Positions 35,333 through 44,270 of a stretch of DNA of 61,632 nucleotides are shown one piece after another. This DNA is from Candidatus Hydrogenedentota bacterium. GTDB taxonomy: Bacteria; Hydrogenedentota; Hydrogenedentia; Hydrogenedentales; JAGMZX01. The stretch lies in the NCBI GenBank assembly GCA_029556545.1, contig JAKQEQ010000131.1, positions 1-61,632 of the forward strand. Direction: 5' to 3'. Every line of letters begins with the position of its first letter. The first letter of the stretch is position 1. Below the pieces are notes generated by a model. The model made no database searches and was not told where the DNA came from. It saw only the letters and a list, made by a program, of their open reading frames with translations. The position numbers and the translations under genes are program-made.

Positions 35333-38300
35333 CTACTCGATTCTCTGGTAAATAACGCGGTTATTGGCGGAAAGTTTGACAACCACCCCGTCGGCGGCGG
35401 CTTCCGCCGGGCAACGAAACAGGACGTCCTGCTGCTGGAACGGCCCGACGGACACGCTCGCTCGCCGCGGCTCGACGGTACTAACCCCCGTTCCCCAATA
35501 CGCGGGCGCGGCGATAACATCCACGTATCCCCGCGCGGGAAGGCCGGTCTTGTTGCGGACGGTCACGCGCAACTGGTTTTCCGAACGCCGCGCGTCGCAT
35601 TCGATCCGGTCCGGCGACTCGATCAGTGTGTCTCGGTACGTCACGCCGTCGATCTCCGTCCACGCGGCGACGCCGCCCGTGCCCGCGCTGTCTTTCTCGC
35701 GCAATAGCATCAACTCGTGGGCCGCATGGTCGCGCGGTCCCAGACCGTAGTACACCTGTCCCGGAACAGCCATCCAGCCGTCCGACACGGTGAGATAGAC
35801 CACGCCTTCGACGGTCTTGTCGCCCGCGAGATTGGCGACGTGGAGTCGGATCGGCGCGTCGGCATTGCCGAGGTCGCCGCGAAGAGTCAGCGCGACGCGG
35901 TTGGCGTGCACGGGGGCGGCGCCCGCGTTATGCGCCCAATAGCGGGCGTCCACGGAGCCGGACGCGGCAGCACGGGGCGCGAGATTTTCCGGGTCGCCGC
36001 GTCCAAAGCGCGCTTGCGGCAACAACCAAAAGCTTTCTATCGCGAACGGGCCGGTTTCGAAAGGCAGCACACTTTCCGCCGGGGTCAGCGGTTCAGCGAG
36101 ACTGTCCAGGGGCGTGGCGCGTTGGGCTTGCCGCAAGGGAGCGAACAGGCGGAGACTGCCCCGCCAAGGGCGTCCTGTTGCTTCGAAGCCGCGGACGATA
36201 ACGCCGTCGCGCGGGTGTGGCGCGCGTTGCTCGAAAGCCGCGGCGGCGTATCCGGCGGGCTTGAATGCCGTGACCACGAAGTCGTCATTGCTTACCTCGC
36301 AGAAGCTCAATCGCGCGGGCATGCGTCCTGGGCGAATCGCGCCTTCGACGGCGACCAGCGGCTCGTTGAACGCTTGCGCGGCGAGCGCGGGCGAGGCCTC
36401 GCGCCACGTCGATTCGAGCGGCAGCAGCGCGTAGCGAAACGTCAGCGCGCGCGGTTGCGGGCCGTGTTGTGGCCGGTCTCCTGACCGCGCCACCGGCCCG
36501 ACCGAAGGTCTCCACCCCTCTTCCGCGTCGTCGAGCGCGCTATCATGCGCGAGTAGCACGGCCAGCGTCCCGTCGGCTTCGAGGCTGCACAGGCGCGCGC
36601 CCTGAAAGAGCGCCGCCAGTCCGCCATCTTCTCGTCTCGGGACGCCTTCGCCCGCGTGGGCCGCCTCTGGCAGGGCCAACACGCCCCGGGCCAGCACGGA
36701 TTCCGCAGCGTCGCGCGCGAAGTTGGCGGTATGGTTCGGTGCGCCGCCGCCCAGCACGAGCGTGGGCGTCGGGGGAAAGCCCGGGGGCGTGTCGGTGCCG
36801 TAAAGGAGCGCGGCGGCCCCTTGCGTGAAGCGCTCGGCAAGCGCGGTGCGCGTGTTTTCCGGCAGCCGATCGAACAAGCGCCGCACGAGCGCGTTCTGGT
36901 CCGGTCCGCCGATGGCGATGTACATGCCCGCCCCGTGCGCGAGATCGTCGTTCAACCGGGCGAATTCCGTCGAGTCCGTCCACAACCCGGAAGGCGCGCG
37001 GGGCGCATCGGGGGTCATGGACGCGGGTATGCCCCGGCGAACGAGCGCGCGCTGCACCACGCGCGCCGCTTGTTCGAGGGCCGGGTCGTCGCCGTAGACG
37101 ATGCTTGCGGGGAGCATGGGAACACCGCCGTCCTGACCGATTTGGATATGGTCGCCAGGCGAGACGGCAACCCAGCGCCACGCGGGCGCGAGGGCCGTCC
37201 CCGAGGGATTGTCCAACCCGGCGGTCGTGAAATCGAGGTTGCCCGGACTGCGCCGCCCGACGACGGCTCCAAACCGTTCCCCAAATACGGGGACGCGCCC
37301 CGCGCCGCCTGCCGCGAAGGTGAGCGCGAGCATTCGGCCTTCGAGGTCCACCCCCTCGAAGGCGGTCTCACAGTCGATGCGGGCTACGTCGCGGTACAGC
37401 GTCATGCGCCGCACGACCTTGCCGCCGCGGAAGGGGGTCGTCACGGTAAGCTGCTGTATGTCGTCCACGACGACCGTCTCGACGGACTCGGGCGTCGCGG
37501 TGGCGTATTGCTTTTCGCCTGTGGTCCAGCACTCGCGGCCGCCGTCGGTCCGGGCGGGGTCCTCCCGCAGCGCGGCGATATGGTTCAGCAGACCGGGCGC
37601 GAATTCCTTACCTGAACGCTTGTCCACGAGACTGCGCACCGCGCCCGTGGCCGGATCGAGCGCGAGGAGCCATTTCTCATTCTCGATTTGCGGGTCCTTG
37701 CGGCGGGACGGCGCGGGGCTGCCGGCGGCGGTCATGTAGTACACGGCGTAACCGAGGGCCGGAACGTCGCGGGCGACAAAGCGCGCCCTGCCGCTCATTT
37801 CCGCGGCGCTGAGCGGGCGGAGATGGTCTACCAGCACGGGGAGCGTGTCCCCGCGCTCGTTCACGATGCGGACGCCGCCCGCGCGCGGCCACCGGAGTTC
37901 GATTTCGCATACGTCAGTACGCGGGCGGGCCGTGGCGTTGAACACGAGAACGGCGCGCGCGTCGGGTACGTTCCTTGGCGCGTTCGCGAGGGTGTCCGCC
38001 TGTCGCGCGAGATAATCGAGCGCGTTTTGCATGATTTCCTCGGCGGTCTCCGCCGCTTCGCGCAGTCCGGCCAGCATATCGACGCGGGCGCGACCGGAAC
38101 GCGCGAGCGTCAGGTACTCGGGGGCGCTCCAGAAGAGGAGTTGTCTCCATGCAAGATCAAGCGCGATTTCGGGATAGTCCGCGCCCGCCAAGGCCGCGCA
38201 CGCGGCGATCTTCTCCGCCTGAAGCAGCGTGCGTTCGACATCCGCGAACGCCTGCTTGAGTTCGGGCTGCGCCATGACTTCGCCGGGACGGCTCCGAGTA

Positions 38301-40123
38301 AGCAGCCGCGCCGACTCGGGCAGGCGCGCTGCCGCCTCCTGGTGCATAGTGCGGAGTTCCTCGAAGAAGGCGTGCGGCCCCGAGCCCGTGACCAGTACGG
38401 CGGGCACGCTGTGCTTCAGCGCGGCGCAATTTCCCAAATAGAACGGCTCCGGCGGCGGGATGACGCTCTCGATGACGAGCAGGTCGCTCGGGATGCCTTG
38501 ATCGAGCAGTTCCGCCCGTTGCAGCGAGATCGCTTCGCGCAACGACTCCAGGGTAGGCGGCCCCGGCCCGCGTCGCTTGTGGCGGTGCGGAAGCGTCTCG
38601 CCGTCGAGCGCGAGGTGCTGAAAAGCGGGGGGGAGTCCCGGAACATTCAAACTGCTCACTAGACCGGGCACGCCGGCGCGGCGCAACAGTTGCGGCGTCT
38701 GCGGCGCCACGGCGGGCGCATTCCAGGCGAAGTGGGTCTGGGATGTGTCGTCGAAGGCGGCGCGCGCCCCGAGCATGCCATACGCCAGATTGCGGACCAA
38801 TGTCTCGCCGTCCACGAGGCGTTCGTCCGGCGCGGCAAAGCCGGCGCGCGCGGCGCAGAGCCCCGTCCGGGCGGCGTTGCGAATCGTCGGCCACACTTCG
38901 GGCGCGGCGGCAAGCGCGGCGGTCCATCGCCACCCCTCGCCAAGATCGAATCCGTAGTCCGGCTCCTGGTCGATGAACGCGCCCTGCCGCCGGATCGCGG
39001 CGACGTACGCTTCGGTTTCCGCACTCTGGTCGAGCGATTCGGCCTGCGCGCGCTGTGCGCCGGTGACCACATACACCCTGCCACTTTGGGCAGGGTGCCG
39101 CACCATCACCGGCGCGGTGAATGTGGCGCTTGCCTCTTGGGTAGATAGCGTGACCTTCACCGCGACGGCGTCGCCCGTTTTCACGCCGTCGACTGGGGTA
39201 TCCAGCCGGACCTGCTGTTCCGTATCGCCCGGAAACGGTGGGACCGTGGCGGTCGATGCACTCTGGCCGGCGATTTCCGCCGTCACGCGGATGGGCGGGG
39301 AGGGCAGGCCCGTCGGATTGAACAATGTCACGAAGATGTCCTGGCGCGGCCCGGCGGCGCCGCCCGAGAACGTGCCCGGCGAATCGATGCGCGGGACATA
39401 CGTGATGTTGCCCAGACGCTCGACGGGCGCTAATTGCAGGGCGATCTCGAACCCGCTCTTGCCTTGCAGCAGCGTCCGGTTGCGGAAGACCTCGCGGCGC
39501 AGTGTCTGCACGCCGACATCTGCCGCGGCGGCGAGGGTCTCGTAGGCGGCGCCGGGGACCTGGAGCACTATCAGGTTCATGCCCGCGCGGAACGCGGCCA
39601 CGAAACGGTCCGCGCCGATCAGGGACAACGGCGCGGCGGTAATGTCCCGCAGCCGAAATCCGTTGAGCCACACGCGCGCGCCCAGAGGCGTGTGCAGGTT
39701 CACGTAGACTAATCGTTCCCGGTCGCTCTCGGCGTAGAACGCGGCATACGACACGCCGTCCGCCGCGTCCGGGAAGAACGGCGCGAGGTCCAGCGAAGCG
39801 TCCGCCGCGCCCGCGCGCTGCCAGACGGCCTTGCCGTCGTCCGTCTTGACTTCGAGCAGGTGGCGAGGGCGCGTCCGCGCAATGCCGCCGAGCGGCGCCA
39901 TGTAGTCGCGGTTGCCCAGCGCGGGCGCGCCGCGTCGTAGCGCCCCGGCGATGCCGCCCTCGACGTCGGGCCGAAACGGGCCGCAGACAAGCCAATGGGC
40001 GACCGAGCCGCGTTCGAGAATGTCGCTTAGCGCCTCCTGCGCTTCCGCGTTCGGCGGCGTCGCGAAGATCGCCACGAGAACGATCGTCAATAGAGCCATG
40101 ATTTTGTGGAAGTGCGTAGCCAT
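35333..40123 (-). CDS. Very large secreted GH38-like protein, catalytic motifs missing
   Basis: A 1596-residue exported protein. The signal peptide is IMALLTIVLVAIFATPPNAEA. After a sandwich domain with jelly-roll features (residues about 30-330) comes a GH38 alpha-mannosidase-like region (about 340-780), recognisable by FDLGEGWRWTAALAA, AAPDERLVDGETLVRNLAYG and TPQLLRRAGVPG, then GH38 C-terminal-like domains (VLVFNATARPRTDVCEIEL, NEKWLLALDPATGAVRSLVD). The HxD metal motif that starts active GH38 domains is absent, and the nucleophile motif (W-x-P-D-S-F in the active paralogue at 47051-49648) reads AWNAPAVAP around Trp467, with no Asp. I infer a pseudoenzyme, perhaps carbohydrate binding. The start at 40123 is chosen for the signal peptide; GTG 40174 is an alternative. 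Confidence 0.75.
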   Translation of the reverse strand: MATHFHKIMALLTIVLVAIFATPPNAEAQEALSDILERGSVAHWLVCGPFRPDVEGGIAGALRRGAPALGNRDYMAPLGGIARTRPRHLLEVKTDDGKAVWQRAGAADASLDLAPFFPDAADGVSYAAFYAESDRERLVYVNLHTPLGARVWLNGFRLRDITAAPLSLIGADRFVAAFRAGMNLIVLQVPGAAYETLAAAADVGVQTLRREVFRNRTLLQGKSGFEIALQLAPVERLGNITYVPRIDSPGTFSGGAAGPRQDIFVTLFNPTGLPSPPIRVTAEIAGQSASTATVPPFPGDTEQQVRLDTPVDGVKTGDAVAVKVTLSTQEASATFTAPVMVRHPAQSGRVYVVTGAQRAQAESLDQSAETEAYVAAIRRQGAFIDQEPDYGFDLGEGWRWTAALAAAPEVWPTIRNAARTGLCAARAGFAAPDERLVDGETLVRNLAYGMLGARAAFDDTSQTHFAWNAPAVAPQTPQLLRRAGVPGLVSSLNVPGLPPAFQHLALDGETLPHRHKRRGPGPPTLESLREAISLQRAELLDQGIPSDLLVIESVIPPPEPFYLGNCAALKHSVPAVLVTGSGPHAFFEELRTMHQEAAARLPESARLLTRSRPGEVMAQPELKQAFADVERTLLQAEKIAACAALAGADYPEIALDLAWRQLLFWSAPEYLTLARSGRARVDMLAGLREAAETAEEIMQNALDYLARQADTLANAPRNVPDARAVLVFNATARPRTDVCEIELRWPRAGGVRIVNERGDTLPVLVDHLRPLSAAEMSGRARFVARDVPALGYAVYYMTAAGSPAPSRRKDPQIENEKWLLALDPATGAVRSLVDKRSGKEFAPGLLNHIAALREDPARTDGGRECWTTGEKQYATATPESVETVVVDDIQQLTVTTPFRGGKVVRRMTLYRDVARIDCETAFEGVDLEGRMLALTFAAGGAGRVPVFGERFGAVVGRRSPGNLDFTTAGLDNPSGTALAPAWRWVAVSPGDHIQIGQDGGVPMLPASIVYGDDPALEQAARVVQRALVRRGIPASMTPDAPRAPSGLWTDSTEFARLNDDLAHGAGMYIAIGGPDQNALVRRLFDRLPENTRTALAERFTQGAAALLYGTDTPPGFPPTPTLVLGGGAPNHTANFARDAAESVLARGVLALPEAAHAGEGVPRREDGGLAALFQGARLCSLEADGTLAVLLAHDSALDDAEEGWRPSVGPVARSGDRPQHGPQPRALTFRYALLPLESTWREASPALAAQAFNEPLVAVEGAIRPGRMPARLSFCEVSNDDFVVTAFKPAGYAAAAFEQRAPHPRDGVIVRGFEATGRPWRGSLRLFAPLRQAQRATPLDSLAEPLTPAESVLPFETGPFAIESFWLLPQARFGRGDPENLAPRAAASGSVDARYWAHNAGAAPVHANRVALTLRGDLGNADAPIRLHVANLAGDKTVEGVVYLTVSDGWMAVPGQVYYGLGPRDHAAHELMLLREKDSAGTGGVAAWTEIDGVTYRDTLIESPDRIECDARRSENQLRVTVRNKTGLPARGYVDVIAAPAYWGTGVSTVEPRRASVSVGPFQQQDVLFRCPAEAAADGVVVKLSANNRVIYQRIE

Positions 40124-40440
40124 GCCTGGATTCGGTTTCTCCCGGTGGAACGTGTCACCGACCGAGACTCGCACAGGAAATCGCGGTCCTCGGTCGCTAC
40201 GGCATTCTTGCGAGCGGCAACGGGGAAGTCAAGCGCTTTCGAAGCGGCATCACGGCTTGGCCTTCCGGCCTCGCGGTGTCATCGTACGCGGCGCGCGCGT
40301 GTGTTTCCGCGCGAAGGAGGTGATATCGCGGGCGTTCTTGACTCCGGCGCGCTTGCGGCTTATCGTGATACGGCATGGCGGCGGCTGGGGAGCCGCGGTG
40401 GCCGCCGCTTCGGGACCATGAACGCGAAAGGGTGTATGCC
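40124..40440. other. Divergent intergenic region
   Basis: 317 bases between the divergent GH38-like and permease genes. It has no supported gene. A promoter for the permease lies at 40338-40366, and AAGGAGGTGATAT at 40314-40326 looks like a Shine-Dalgarno sequence but has no suitable start after it. Confidence 0.6.
40338..40366 (+). promoter_or_regulatory. Sigma-70-like promoter for the permease gene
   Basis: TTGACT (40338-40343), a 17-base spacer and TATCGT (40361-40366). A transcript starting near 40373 would leave no leader for an ATG at 40375, which supports the GTG start at 40441. Confidence 0.5.
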
Positions 40441-42288
40441 GTGTCAAGCGAACGTGAAGTCGGTGTGGTGGATGCGCTAGACAAGCTCTACGAATTCGAG
40501 CGGGAGCCGGTGTCGGAAGACAAGCTCCAACCGGGGCGGTACTTTGCGGGGCTGTTCGCCGGGGAACACGTGGCGGGGACCGAGTTCACCATCGGTGCGC
40601 TCTTCGTGGCCTGGGGCTTCAGCGCCTACGACATTTTCGTGGGGCTTGCCATCGGCAACCTGATGGCTGTGCTGACCTGGACGTTTATCTGCGCGCCCAT
40701 CGCGGTGCGCACGCGACTGACGCTCTACTGGTACCTGCGCAAGGTCGCGGGGCCGGGTACGACGATCATCTACAACATCTGGAACGCGTTTCTGTTCTGT
40801 ATTCTGGCGGGTTGCATGATTACCGTCTCGGCGTCGGCAGTGCGCATTCCGTTCGGCATCCCGCCCAATACCGAGTGGTATCCCACGGATTTCCGCTTCG
40901 TGCTCGTTGTGCTTGGCGTAGGGTCCGTAGTGGTGGTGCTCGCCATTCTGGGCTTCAAGCGGTTGGCGCAGTTCGCCTCGGTCTGTTCGCCGTGGATGGC
41001 GATTATGTTTCTGGCGGGCGGCGTGGTCATGTTGCCGTGGCTCGCCGCGCAGAAACTGGGGGGAGACATTTCCGGCTGGGGCGACTACTGGCGCTTGGCG
41101 AACGAGTACATCTGGATCGGCGTTCGGCCTGACGGGTCGGAGAAAGCGAGTTTCTGGGAGGTCGCGGCGTTCGCCTGGGTCTGCAATCTCGCCATGCACG
41201 GCGGCCTCTCGGATATGGCGCTGTTCCGCTATGCCAAGAGCCACTGGTACGGGCTATACTCCGCCTTCGGCATGTTCATCGGCCATTATTTCGCGTGGAT
41301 ATTCGCCGGCATGATGGGCGCGATTACCGTGCTTATGATTCAGGCGAACGTCGGGTTGCTGCCTCCGTCGGTGATGCGAGACGTGGCCGGGAATATTGAA
41401 TTCAAGAACGAGATCGCCGTGATCGCCCATGAGAAGGCCCTGGCAAGCGGGCAGGAGGCCGAGAGGCCCGCGCCGCGCACGGTAATGGAGGCGCAGATAG
41501 GCGATATCGATCCGGGGGCGATGGCGTTTACCGCGCTCGGGCTCGTCGGGATAATCGCCGTCATCATCGCGGGCTGGACCACGTCTAACCCGACTTTGTA
41601 CCGGGCGGGACTCGCCATGCAGGCCATCACGCCCGGATGGCCGCGCTGGGCGGTAACGGCCGCCGTCGGGGCGATCACGACCATCGTGGCCTGTTTTCCG
41701 TTCGTATTCACGAAGCTGCTCGACTTTGTCGGGCTCTACGGATTGCTGCTGGTGCCCGTGGGCGCCATCGTATTCACCGAGCACTGGATTTTCCCGCGCA
41801 TCGGGCTCACCCAACTCTGGTGCGAGAAGAAGGGACTCTTCATCAGTTGGCCCGCGCTCATCAGTTGGTTCGCGGGACTCGGCTTCGCGCTTGCCCTCAA
41901 CAAGGTTGGCGGTGTCAGCCTGTTCTACCTGTTTATCCCCACGTCGCTGCTTGCCATGGTGCTCTACACCGCATTGGCGTCGGTCATGGGCGCGCGCGAG
42001 AAGTTCCCCGAGGCCGAGGCTGCCGCGGACCGCGCCAAGGCGCGTAGACAACCGGCGGCTCCCGCGTCGCAGGCCGCGCCGCCGGGGGACCTGATGCTGT
42101 GGGTTGTCCGCGCGCTGGCCCTCGGCGCGCTCGCCGTATGCGTCCTGTGGCCCATTTGGATATTCCTGCAAGGGGGCGACGGCTTCGAGGCGCGGTTCCT
42201 GCTGTTCCGCAAGTGGCTCATCGTGCCGACCCTCGTCTATTTCGCCGCCGGCACCGCCTGGGCTGTCAAGCGCGATAAGGCGTCCTGA
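40441..42288 (+). CDS. NCS1/purine-cytosine-permease-like transporter
   Basis: A 615-residue inner-membrane protein with at least twelve hydrophobic segments. It opens with a cytosolic stretch (EFEREPVSEDKLQPGRYFAG), followed by GEHVAGTEFTIGALFVAWGFSAYDIFVGLAIGN in pieces typical of nucleobase:cation symporter-1 and codB-like permeases. Later segments include AFAWVCNLAMHGGLSDMALFRYA, IIAGWTTSNPTLYRAGLAMQ and GLYGLLLVPVGAIVFTEHW. The natural substrate in this lineage is not known; a nucleobase, allantoin or another small solute is possible. I chose GTG 40441 because AAAGGG lies nine bases upstream and the promoter position fits; an ATG at 40375 would add 22 residues. Confidence 0.82.
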   Translation: MSSEREVGVVDALDKLYEFEREPVSEDKLQPGRYFAGLFAGEHVAGTEFTIGALFVAWGFSAYDIFVGLAIGNLMAVLTWTFICAPIAVRTRLTLYWYLRKVAGPGTTIIYNIWNAFLFCILAGCMITVSASAVRIPFGIPPNTEWYPTDFRFVLVVLGVGSVVVVLAILGFKRLAQFASVCSPWMAIMFLAGGVVMLPWLAAQKLGGDISGWGDYWRLANEYIWIGVRPDGSEKASFWEVAAFAWVCNLAMHGGLSDMALFRYAKSHWYGLYSAFGMFIGHYFAWIFAGMMGAITVLMIQANVGLLPPSVMRDVAGNIEFKNEIAVIAHEKALASGQEAERPAPRTVMEAQIGDIDPGAMAFTALGLVGIIAVIIAGWTTSNPTLYRAGLAMQAITPGWPRWAVTAAVGAITTIVACFPFVFTKLLDFVGLYGLLLVPVGAIVFTEHWIFPRIGLTQLWCEKKGLFISWPALISWFAGLGFALALNKVGGVSLFYLFIPTSLLAMVLYTALASVMGAREKFPEAEAAADRAKARRQPAAPASQAAPPGDLMLWVVRALALGALAVCVLWPIWIFLQGGDGFEARFLLFRKWLIVPTLVYFAAGTAWAVKRDKAS

Positions 42289-42387
42289 TGCTCGTAGCCA
42301 AGACGAGGCGGGCGGTTCAGTCCGTGCGACTCGTCTCTGCTATTTGGGTTGAATGCGCCCGGACGTCTCATCGCAGTTCCGCGGCAT

Positions 42388-42417
42388 TTGGCGTGCGCGT
42401 GGGGGAGGTGCGATAAT
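42388..42417 (+). promoter_or_regulatory. Promoter of toxin-antitoxin module 1
   Basis: TTGGCG (42388-42393), an 18-base spacer and GATAAT (42412-42417), 18 bases before the antitoxin start. The same TGCGATAAT core precedes module 2, so it may include a shared operator. Confidence 0.45.
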
Positions 42418-42435
42418 AGCGGCGGGAGAATTGAC

Positions 42436-42672
42436 ATGAAAGAAGCGCTCAGAAGACAAGTGATTATCGGCAAAGGCGGCCACATCGAAATCCCGCCCGT
42501 CGACCTGCCGGAGGGGACGGAGGCGGAATTGGTGCTCCTTGTGCACTTGGCGGGCGAATACAAACGGACGTCATCGATCATGGATATGCGGGGTTTGTTA
42601 AGAGGGACCTATGGGACGGCAAGAGAAGCCGATGCCTATCTGCGCGCCGAGAGAGACTCATGGGAGGATTAG
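42436..42672 (+). CDS. Module 1 antitoxin, AbrB-like
   Basis: A 78-residue protein beginning MKEALRRQVIIGKGGHIEIP, the swapped-hairpin opening of AbrB/MazE-type DNA-binding antitoxins, followed by a variable toxin-binding tail (LLRGTYGTAREADAYLRAER). It overlaps the PIN toxin gene by 13 bases, the usual antitoxin-first arrangement, and is expected to bind the toxin and repress its own promoter. The ATG at 42436 has GCGGGAG seven bases upstream. It is paralogous to the module 2 antitoxin at 43324: both share MKE-LR, GQGG/GKGG and DLP-GT. Confidence 0.82.
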   Translation: MKEALRRQVIIGKGGHIEIPPVDLPEGTEAELVLLVHLAGEYKRTSSIMDMRGLLRGTYGTAREADAYLRAERDSWED

Positions 42673-43121
42673 CCGGCGTGCTACAGGGGTCTTCCTTGTA
42701 TCTGGACTCAAACGTATTTGTGTACTGGCTCGAAGACTATCCCGAATACACGGCGCTTCTGGAGCCCATTTTCGAGCGTATTGAAGCGCATAGGCTTCGA
42801 GCTTTTACAAGCACCCTGACCTTGGCGGAGGTACTGGTGAAGCCCCATAAAGACCGGCGGACGGAACTCGCGGAACAGTTTCGCGGGTACTTGTGCGAGT
42901 CGCCGGTGTTGGAGTTGTGCGAAGTATCGGTCGAGATTCTTGTACGCGCCGCCATAATCCGTTCCGCCAGTGCGCTCAAACTGCCGGACGCCATTCATGT
43001 CGCGACGGCCGACATGATGAAATGCGATGCGTTTGTAACGAACGATCAGCGGTTGCGTGCGCACTTAGGCGGCAGATGCGTCTTGCTCGATGATTACTTG
43101 ACGGACTCCGGACGGCCATGA
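42660..43121 (+). CDS. Module 1 toxin, PIN-domain ribonuclease (VapC-like)
   Basis: A 153-residue PIN-domain protein. The four acidic residues that bind Mg in VapC-type endoribonucleases are present: Asp16 in LYLDSNVFVY, Glu57 in TLAEVLVKP, Asp110 in KLPDAIHVATA and Asp129 in AFVTNDQRL. It is therefore likely an active RNase that cuts tRNA, rRNA or mRNA when freed from the antitoxin. Its stop codon overlaps by four bases the ATG of an ispG-like remnant (43118), so toxin and remnant are fused at the junction. The module lies downstream of the permease gene with its own promoter. Confidence 0.88.
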   Translation: MGGLAGVLQGSSLYLDSNVFVYWLEDYPEYTALLEPIFERIEAHRLRAFTSTLTLAEVLVKPHKDRRTELAEQFRGYLCESPVLELCEVSVEILVRAAIIRSASALKLPDAIHVATADMMKCDAFVTNDQRLRAHLGGRCVLLDDYLTDSGRP

Positions 43122-43213
43122 CCAACCTGATTCTCTCCCCCCGCCGCGAGACGCAGTCCGTCCGTGTGGGCGGGGTTCAGGTCGGCGGCGGCGTGCCGGT
43201 CGTCGTGGAGTAG
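43118..43213 (+). pseudogene. ispG 5' remnant A
   Basis: A 31-codon frame overlapping the module 1 toxin stop. Residues 9-30 align without gaps to residues 9-30 of the intact IspG at 44859 (15 of 22 identical by eye, including VQVGGG and PVVV) and better to remnant B (17 of 22). It ends in a TAG where intact ispG continues. A 29-base stretch (43165-43193) is identical to 44043-44071 in remnant B. Confidence 0.82.
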
Positions 43214-43275
43214 GGTGAAACGAAGCAAGTGGGCGGCAAGAGACATTTTCCTGCTATGTGCGGTCCGAAGATGAA

Positions 43276-43304
43276 TTGCCATACTGACTGCGACATGCGA
43301 TAAT
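43276..43304 (+). promoter_or_regulatory. Promoter of toxin-antitoxin module 2
   Basis: TTGCCA (43276-43281), a 17-base spacer and GATAAT (43299-43304), 19 bases before the antitoxin GTG. The -10 region TGCGATAAT matches module 1. Confidence 0.5.
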
Positions 43305-43323
43305 TAGGGCGGAGACAAGAGTC

Positions 43324-43545
43324 GTGAAAGAAACGCTTCGACAACGTGTCGTGGTCGGGCAAGGCGGCCGCATTCCGGTGCCTGACCTCGATCTTCCCGC
43401 GGGTACGGTCGCGGAAGCGGTGATTCTCGTCGAGAACGCCGCGCCCGGGCCGCACTCCACGCGAGATATGCTTGGCAGCGGGCCGGGTTGTTATGAGTCC
43501 CCGGAGGAGGCCGTGCGTTTCTTGAGGCGGCAACGCGAGGAATGA
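43324..43545 (+). CDS. Module 2 antitoxin, AbrB-like
   Basis: A 73-residue protein with a GTG start, beginning MKETLRQRVVVGQGGRIPVP, an AbrB/MazE-type swapped-hairpin DNA-binding motif, and ending in a charged helix (SPEEAVRFLRRQREE) likely to bind the toxin. GGAG lies 11 bases upstream. It is homologous to the module 1 antitoxin but clearly diverged. Its stop overlaps by four bases (ATGA) the original toxin start at 43542. The antitoxin appears intact although its toxin is frameshifted, so it may persist as an autorepressor or cross-neutraliser. Confidence 0.8.
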   Translation: MKETLRQRVVVGQGGRIPVPDLDLPAGTVAEAVILVENAAPGPHSTRDMLGSGPGCYESPEEAVRFLRRQREE

Positions 43546-43981
43546 GTTTCCTTGAAGCCATACGCGGCCCGATGTCTACCTCGACGCCAACATCATTGTC
43601 TATGTGATCGAGGGTTACGCCCCGTATAGGCCGCTCCTGGAACTGCTTCTCGAACGGTTCGAGACAGGCGAAGTCCAGCCGGTAACCAGTGCGTTGACTC
43701 TTGCCGAAGTCTTGGTGAAGCCCTTACGGGACCAGGCACGGGAATTGGTGGAAACCTATTACCGGCACTTGATGGTTTCGCCTGCAATTGAATTGGCCGA
43801 AATCTCAACAAGCGTGTTGTGGGAGTCCGCGCGGATACGGGCCTCAAGCGGCGCGCGACTTTATGACGCGATTCATGTCGCCACGGCGCGGCTTCGTGAG
43901 TGCGGGACATTCCTCACCAATGATCACGCTCTGAGGGTGGTCTGCCCGGACTTTTGTGTAATATTGGATAATTGGATATAG
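43542..43981 (+). pseudogene. Module 2 PIN toxin, frameshifted near the N-terminus
   Basis: The ATG at 43542 opens MSFLEAIRGP, but the frame is lost at the CCC run 43568-43570. One base on, the expected PIN start DVYLDANIIVYVIEGY is read, and the rest continues in that frame to 43981 (TLAEVLVKP, YDAIHVATA, TFLTNDHALR). A single missing C would explain it. In the second frame the first start codon is GTG 43604, after the catalytic Asp in YLDAN, so such a product would lack that metal ligand. Either the toxin is inactivated, the base is missing through a sequencing error, or translation shifts frame. It is homologous to the module 1 toxin. Confidence 0.8.
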
Positions 43982-44133
43982 TAATCGGCGCCATTTCCGA
44001 GTCTCGCATTACTGTCGTGCGCCACGAAACGCAGTCCGAGCATGTGGGCGGGGTTCAGGTCGGCGGCGGCGCGCCTGGCGTTGTACAATCGATGACGAAT
44101 GCGGACAGGGAGGACATTGATGCTACGGCGCGG
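43972..44133 (+). pseudogene. ispG 5' remnant B
   Basis: An open frame overlapping the module 2 toxin end. Translation from 44020 to 44133 aligns gap-free with residues 9-46 of the intact IspG (27 of 38 identical by eye), including VQVGGGAP, VVQSMTN and ATAR. Beyond 44133 the resemblance ends and the sequence leads into the module 3 upstream region. This remnant is longer than A, so the two have different break points. Confidence 0.82.
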
Positions 44134-44193
44134 TCAACGGCGGGTTTCCTCCGGCTGAGGGTATCGACGTTTTCATTGGGCGCGAGGACGGTG

Positions 44194-44216
44194 CATAATT
44201 GGCATAATTGGCCAAT
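44194..44216. promoter_or_regulatory. Possible operator/promoter of module 3
   Basis: A directly repeated CATAATTGG (44194 and 44203) runs into the palindrome ATTGGCCAAT (44207-44216), 55 bases before the ParD-like start. It could be the autoregulatory binding site; a TTGGGC at 44176 is not well spaced. Confidence 0.3.
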
Positions 44217-44270
44217 ATTTGCCATTCGTGCGGCTGACGAGTAGAATACACGCATGGAGGATAAACGCGG

